The position numbers were made by a program, and so were the translations under genes. DNA of 35,526 nucleotides from an uncultured Neglectibacter sp. (GTDB lineage Bacteria; Bacillota; Clostridia; Oscillospirales; Acutalibacteraceae): positions 1 to 35,526 of the forward strand of contig CANSKS010000030.1 in the NCBI GenBank assembly GCA_947647615.1. The letters are read 5' to 3'. The first letter of the stretch is position 1, and each line of letters opens with the position of its first letter. Shown here piece by piece: positions 31,614-35,526 of this stretch. The notes beneath the pieces are model-generated. The model saw only the letters and a list, made by a program, of their open reading frames with translations. It searched no databases and was not told where the DNA came from.

Positions 31614-32434
31614 AGCTACCCTGCCCCCTGATCCGAGATCTGCTGCCCCTGTACCACGACAACGTCTGCGCGCCGGAAACCGCCGCCGCCGTAGAGGAAC
31701 ACCTGGCGGACTGCGCCCCCTGCCAGCAGTTTTACCATGATATGGAGGAGAAGGAAAAACTGGTCCTTACGCCCCTCCCTGAGCCCCCGCAAGCCGCTTC
31801 TCTGCAGAAAATAAAGCGCAGGATACGCCGTAAATATATAGCTGTTGCCCTGTGTGTGCTGCTGCTATGCGGGGGAATTTTCACTGGGACCATGGTATGC
31901 CTGAACGTTATCCCTGTGGATTATTCTGTGAAGGATCTGCTGGACGTACAATTTACCACAGAAGGGCTGGATGGCACATCTATTGATGGCTCGCTGCGGC
32001 TGACCTTCACCGCAGACTCCCCACAGGTGGGCCTCAACTACAAGGCTATGCCTTTGGACGAGGGCCAGGAGAACACAGAATGGGTGCTGCTAATGAGCCG
32101 GCGCTCTACTCTGGGCGAGATGCTCATGGCAAAGCTGAATTTGAACCGGTCCTGGGCGGAACACAATAAGCCAAATTTATATTATTTGGTCTTAGACTGG
32201 TGGTTTTATGCGGCCAACGCCGCTCCTTACGGCATAGAGCCGCCGGAGGCGGAACGGGACACCTTTATTTCGAAGGTATATTATTTCGAGGATTATAACC
32301 TGCTAAATTATCTGGAAGTAGAGGTTCCTCCGAAGGAACGAAAGCGAATTTTGGAAGAACACGCTGTGGTCATTTGGGAGCGAGACAGCGACCCTGCTTT
32401 CTCGTCCGCGGCGAAGCAGAAAAGAAAAGCTTGA
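31610..32434 (+). CDS. zf-HC2 anti-sigma factor, membrane anchored
   Basis: 274 residues beginning with GTG. The N-terminal zinc-binding anti-sigma domain has H31-x3-C35-x2-C38 (EEHLADCAPC) plus the opening motif CPLIRDLLPLYHDN. A membrane helix lies at about 75-96, and a 180-residue extracytoplasmic sensor domain follows (DYSVKDLLDVQF onward); I do not recognise that domain. It would hold the preceding ECF sigma at the membrane until an envelope signal. Its stop codon overlaps the -35 of the valS T-box promoter. Confidence 0.85.
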   Translation: MKLPCPLIRDLLPLYHDNVCAPETAAAVEEHLADCAPCQQFYHDMEEKEKLVLTPLPEPPQAASLQKIKRRIRRKYIAVALCVLLLCGGIFTGTMVCLNVIPVDYSVKDLLDVQFTTEGLDGTSIDGSLRLTFTADSPQVGLNYKAMPLDEGQENTEWVLLMSRRSTLGEMLMAKLNLNRSWAEHNKPNLYYLVLDWWFYAANAAPYGIEPPEAERDTFISKVYYFEDYNLLNYLEVEVPPKERKRILEEHAVVIWERDSDPAFSSAAKQKRKA

Positions 32435-32459
32435 CATTTTTCCCCCACTGTGATAAAAC
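32431..32459 (+). promoter_or_regulatory. promoter of the T-box/valS unit
   Basis: Consensus TTGACA (32431-32436), a 17-base spacer and TAAAAC (32454-32459). Confidence 0.75.
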
Positions 32460-32485
32460 AAAGAAAATTCCATAAGCAAAGGCAA

Positions 32486-32782
32486 AGAAGAGGAGGAGTA
32501 AACGGTTTCCCTGCCTGCAGAGAGAAGACGGTTGGTGCAAGTCTTCGGAAAGGAACCGTGGAAGTAGCCTCTGAGCCTTGGACCCAACGAAGGGCATTCC
32601 CCTTTCAGTAGGCTCCAACGGTGGTTTCCCCCGTTACCGGGAAACCAGTATCGGAACCGGATGGTTCCCGTACCGGGAAAGCGCAGGCGTCTTTTTCGGA
32701 AGGCTGCCTGAAATTAGGTGGTACCGCGGAATATGATTTCGCCCTAAAACGAGGATTCTCGTTTTAGGGCTTTTCTTTTTTT
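32486..32782 (+). promoter_or_regulatory. T-box riboswitch with GUA (Val) specifier
   Basis: Leader of an aminoacyl-tRNA synthetase gene. Stem I: lower arm agagg / cctct (near 32488 and 32569), upper arm acggtt / aaccgt, and an internal loop with the 5' side aggagtaa and 3' side ggaaGTAg. The AGTA motif and the position of GTA identify a valine specifier. AGAGA and ggttggtgcaag blocks match conserved stem I parts. The antiterminator bears aggtggtaccgcgg (32716-32729), the T-box sequence; the U of GGTGGT would pair with the A discriminator of tRNA-Val. Terminator below. Uncharged tRNA-Val would turn on valS. Confidence 0.9.
32741..32782 (+). terminator. T-box regulated terminator
   Basis: Perfect 13-bp stem gccctaaaacgag / ctcgttttagggc (32741-32770) with loop gatt and a ttttcttttttt tail, the alternative fold of the T-box. 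Confidence 0.92.
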
Positions 32783-32847
32783 CCAGCAAAGCCCCTTTCC
32801 TCTTTTTTCCCTTGCTTACCCAAATTTTGATTCAGGAGGCAAACATT

Positions 32848-35199
32848 ATGTTGGAAAAAAGGTACGACCCCCAAAAATGGGAAAAGGAAATGCAGGAGCT
32901 TTGGCGCCGGGAAAAGACCTACCAATTCCGCCGGGACGCCAAGAGGCCTGTCTACTCCATAGACACTCCGCCCCCCACAGTGAGCGGAAGCCTGCATATT
33001 GGGCATTTGTTTTCCTACGCCCAGGCGGAAATGATTGCACGGTTCCACCGGATGCAGGGAGAAAACGTCTATTACCCCTTCGGCTTCGACGACAACGGCC
33101 TGCCTACGGAACGGCTGGTGGAACGGGAAAAACACCTCCGCGCAAAGGACCTTCCCCGGGAGGAATTCATTGCCCTGTGCCGGGAAACAGCCAAAAAATA
33201 TGAAGAAGAGTTTCGCAAGCTTTTTGAATCCCTGGGCTTCTCTGTAGACTGGAGCTTGCAGTACGAAACCGCTTCCCCGGAAATGCAAAGGCTTTCCCAA
33301 GCTATGTTTCTGGAGCTGGTCCAAGAGGGGAAGGCCTATTGCAAAGAAGCACCTGTGCTTTGGTGTACCCAGTGCCAAACCTCTATTGCCCAGGCAGAGC
33401 TGGAAACCAAAGAGCAAGCTTCTACCTTCTACACCCTGGCCTTTTCCTGCGAAGGCCACTTCCTGCCTGTAGCCACTACCCGGCCAGAGCTGCTTTTTGG
33501 CTGCCTTTGCCTGCTGGTGCATCCGGAAAACCCAAAATATAAAGACCTCATTGGAAAAAAGGCCACAACGCCCCTTTACGGCGTGGAAGTCCCCATTTTA
33601 GCAGAGGAGGAAGCCGACCCGGAAAAAGGCTCCGGTATTGTGATGTGTGCCTCCTTCGGCGACAGTACCGATGTTCAGTGGGTGGCGCGGCATCGGCTCA
33701 CTCCCCGGAAGGTCCTGCTGCCCAACGGGACCTTTGATCCGAGTGTACCCTTCCTTTCGGGGCTTCCGGTAAAGGCGGCCAGGGAAGAAACGGTGCGTCT
33801 GTTAAGGGAAAAGGGCCTGCTGCTGGGAGAAGAAGCCCTCACCCACACGGTAGCGGTCCACGAACGGTGTGGCACCGAGGTAGAGATCCTTTCTTCCCGG
33901 CAATGGTATATCGAAGTGATTTCCCAAAAGGACCGGCTGAAAAAGGCCGCGGAGGAACTGAACTGGCACCCGGAAAAACGGAAAGAACAGTACCTGGCCT
34001 GGGTGGAAAACCTGAAATGGGATTGGTGCGTCTCCCGCCAGCGCTATTACGGGGTGCCTATTCCCGTTTGGTACTGTAAAAACTGCGGCAAACCTGCGTT
34101 CGCGAAAAAGGAGGAACTTCCGGCAGATCCTATAGCCAAGGAATATGGAGGAGTGTGCTCCTGCGGCTGTAAAGAATTTGTACCGGAAAGCGCCGTGCTG
34201 GACACCTGGGCCACCTCTTCCCTCACCCCCTTGCTCCACAAAAGCCGGGGCCTTTCCGGGTACCCCTTATCCATGCGCACCCACGCCCATGAAATCATAC
34301 GGACCTGGACCTTCTACTCCATTTTGCGCAGCCTGTACCACACCGGCGAACTTCCCTGGAAAGACCTGATGATCAACGGCTTTGTGCTGGCAAAGCCCGG
34401 GGAAAAGATCAGCAAATCAAAGGGCAACGGCCCGTCGCCCTCCGCGCTGATCGAAGAGCATTCCGCCGACGTCCTGCGCTGTTGGGCCGCCAATGCCAAA
34501 CTGGGAACCGATTCCTTCTTTTCCCCAAAAGACCTGCAGCCGGAAAAACGGCTGCTCACAAAGCTTTGGAACGCCGCCAGGTTCGCAGAGCCCCTATTGG
34601 CCGATTACGACCCGGCCGCCCCTTTCACCTTCACCCCGGTAGACCGGTGGATTTTGGAACAGGGCCGGGCCGTCATGGGCCGGGCCAAAGAGCTTTTGCT
34701 GGTTTATGAGGCCGGTGGGGCCCGCCATGAAGCCGACACTTTTTTTTGGAAAGACTTTTGCGACAATTACCTGGAGCTGGCAAAGGAACGGCTCTATTCG
34801 GAAGCCTCCCAAAAGGCGGCCCTGCGTCGGGGCGCCCAGCGGGCTCTGTTCCACGGGTTGTTTTACGCTCTTCAGCTTTACGCCGTTTACGCGCCTCACA
34901 TCACAGAAGCCATTTACCAAACGATTTTCCGAGCACACATGAGCTCTGCCTCCCTGCACGAAACCAAATGGCCTGCCCAAAGGACCCCCGATAGACTGCT
35001 GCTCCAGTTCGGCCAGTGCTTAAAGGAAAACCTTTCGGAAATGCGGGGGCAAAAAACGGCCCAAGGCCTTTCTTTAAAAGCTCCCATGGATGAATTTCTC
35101 ATCACCGCTCCGCCCCAGCTAAAGCCCCTGTTCCTGCAAAGCCGGGAAGACCTGTTGGCCTGCTCCCGCGCCCGTTCCCTAGGGTTTCGGCCAGCTTAA
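32848..35199 (+). CDS. valS: valine--tRNA ligase, archaeal-like form
   Basis: 783-residue class I synthetase charging tRNA-Val. HIGH at 50-53 (TPPPTVSGSLHIGH), KISKS at 520-524, DDNGLPTER near 81-89, and an editing domain (VATTRPELLFG at 208-218; VMCASFGDSTDVQW). Zinc knuckles are at 173-176 (CTQC) and 410-441. The PPPTVSGxLHIGH and DDNGLPTER blocks and the lack of the C-terminal coiled coil of ordinary bacterial ValRS (about 880 residues) point to the archaeal-like clade, known in some bacteria. The GUA T-box upstream independently supports valine. ATG 32848 lies eight bases after AGGAGG. A canonical valS may exist elsewhere. Confidence 0.9.
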   Translation: MLEKRYDPQKWEKEMQELWRREKTYQFRRDAKRPVYSIDTPPPTVSGSLHIGHLFSYAQAEMIARFHRMQGENVYYPFGFDDNGLPTERLVEREKHLRAKDLPREEFIALCRETAKKYEEEFRKLFESLGFSVDWSLQYETASPEMQRLSQAMFLELVQEGKAYCKEAPVLWCTQCQTSIAQAELETKEQASTFYTLAFSCEGHFLPVATTRPELLFGCLCLLVHPENPKYKDLIGKKATTPLYGVEVPILAEEEADPEKGSGIVMCASFGDSTDVQWVARHRLTPRKVLLPNGTFDPSVPFLSGLPVKAAREETVRLLREKGLLLGEEALTHTVAVHERCGTEVEILSSRQWYIEVISQKDRLKKAAEELNWHPEKRKEQYLAWVENLKWDWCVSRQRYYGVPIPVWYCKNCGKPAFAKKEELPADPIAKEYGGVCSCGCKEFVPESAVLDTWATSSLTPLLHKSRGLSGYPLSMRTHAHEIIRTWTFYSILRSLYHTGELPWKDLMINGFVLAKPGEKISKSKGNGPSPSALIEEHSADVLRCWAANAKLGTDSFFSPKDLQPEKRLLTKLWNAARFAEPLLADYDPAAPFTFTPVDRWILEQGRAVMGRAKELLLVYEAGGARHEADTFFWKDFCDNYLELAKERLYSEASQKAALRRGAQRALFHGLFYALQLYAVYAPHITEAIYQTIFRAHMSSASLHETKWPAQRTPDRLLLQFGQCLKENLSEMRGQKTAQGLSLKAPMDEFLITAPPQLKPLFLQSREDLLACSRARSLGFRPA

Positions 35200-35212
35200 G
35201 GTCCTTTGGTGC

Positions 35213-35241
35213 TTGCGCCTTTTCCCATGAGCTGGTACAAT
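35213..35241 (+). promoter_or_regulatory. putative promoter of the lipoprotein gene
   Basis: TTGCGC (35213-35218), a 17-base spacer and TACAAT (35236-35241), about 40 bases before the ATG. Confidence 0.4.
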
Positions 35242-35279
35242 AAGGCCAGCTTGAAATTCTGAAAAAAGAAGGGTTCCCC

Positions 35280-35526
35280 ATGAAAAAGGCTGTCGCTTTT
35301 CTTTTCGTCCTCCTGCTGACGCTGCCCCTGGCCGGTTGTTCTTCCGATTTTACAGAGGTGGTTTTTTCTTCTTCCCAAAAGGCTGTGGTCTCCTCTGATC
35401 CCATGCCTGCCGAAACGCCCACATCGGAGCCCACCCCTACCCCAACACCCCACCCAACCGGGGGCCCGACCCCCGGACCCCCCCCCAAGCCCACCCCCCA
35501 CCCCCATCCATCCCCCCCCGCCCGAC
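35280..35526 (+). CDS. lipoprotein, N-terminal fragment cut by the window end
   Basis: 82 codons from ATG 35280 run off the end without a stop. A signal peptide (MKKAVAFLFVLLLTLP) ends in the lipobox LAGC, so the mature protein would be acylated at Cys20 and anchored outside the membrane. After a short Ser-rich part comes a Thr/Pro/Glu linker (ETPTSEPTPTPTPHP) and then Pro/Gly/His-rich sequence. The last 60 bases are almost pure C with irregular runs, so the end may be poorly sequenced. The Shine-Dalgarno AGAAGGG lies just upstream. Any catalytic or binding domain is beyond the window. Confidence 0.65.
   Translation, partial: MKKAVAFLFVLLLTLPLAGCSSDFTEVVFSSSQKAVVSSDPMPAETPTSEPTPTPTPHPTGGPTPGPPPKPTPHPHPSPPAR

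Noticed and set aside
35102-35507. Minus-strand Gly/Val-rich frames at the right end
   Set aside because: They are low-complexity complements of the C-rich tail and of the lipoprotein gene.
1-35526. CRISPR array
   Set aside because: No regularly spaced repeats with unique spacers and no cas genes were seen.

Overview
The window reads as a chromosomal contig from an uncultured-type gut Clostridium-class bacterium, most likely near the Oscillospiraceae/Ruminococcaceae. The grounds are Firmicutes-style Shine-Dalgarno sites, a T-box riboswitch, the spore-germination protein YpeB, a DUF5711 protein, YtrA-like GntR and ClpE-like proteins, a ruvC-ruvA-ruvB order and moderate G+C. Placement is inference from gene content; no 16S gene is present. 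Both ends look like contig ends: the left begins inside a repeat that recurs at 293, and the right stops inside a lipoprotein gene in very C-rich sequence.

Layout. 1-1340: repeats and hairpins around one AT-richer orphan gene, a stand-alone PD-(D/E)xK nuclease resembling CdiA-CT toxins. 1342-2033: a minus-strand tRNA operon (Gly-Arg-His-Gln) with a strong promoter and terminator; a 22-bp copy of the tRNA-Gly 3' end lies about 210 bp away, bounding a structured insert. 2185-5961: cvpA, a CDP-alcohol phosphatidyltransferase and a ClpE-like unfoldase. 5998-10661: ecfA1-ecfA2-ecfT-truA-DUF5711. 10924-13189: glmM and a PF10672-type methyltransferase. 13280-15917: ruvC-ruvA-ruvB. 16059-17408: ypeB on the plus strand. 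17430-21766: a MarR-regulated heterodimeric ABC exporter. 21776-23943: a YtrA-type GntR / ABC ATPase / permease operon with a near-perfect operator. 23996-27184: a KynB-like cyclase, mtnN and a YcxB-like membrane protein. 27235-28681: a plus-strand operon of a short-chain dehydrogenase and a GNAT that aligns closely with the AAC(6')-Ie half of the bifunctional aminoglycoside enzyme. 28713-30980: divergent MFS transporter and AraC regulator sharing spaced direct repeats. 31091-32434: an autoregulated ECF sigma / zf-HC2 anti-sigma pair. 32431-35199: a T-box with a GUA (Val) specifier controlling an archaeal-like ValRS. 35280-35526: truncated lipoprotein.

Most of the window is housekeeping (tRNA, tRNA modification, cell-wall precursor, recombination, translation) broken up by small self-regulated transport and stress cassettes, each with its local regulator and a readable operator. 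I see no large undescribed multigene system. The items most worth a second look are the tRNA-Gly 3'-end duplication with its structured insert, the orphan nuclease with a possibly leaderless promoter, the AAC(6')-Ie-like acetyltransferase, and the T-box/ValRS pair.
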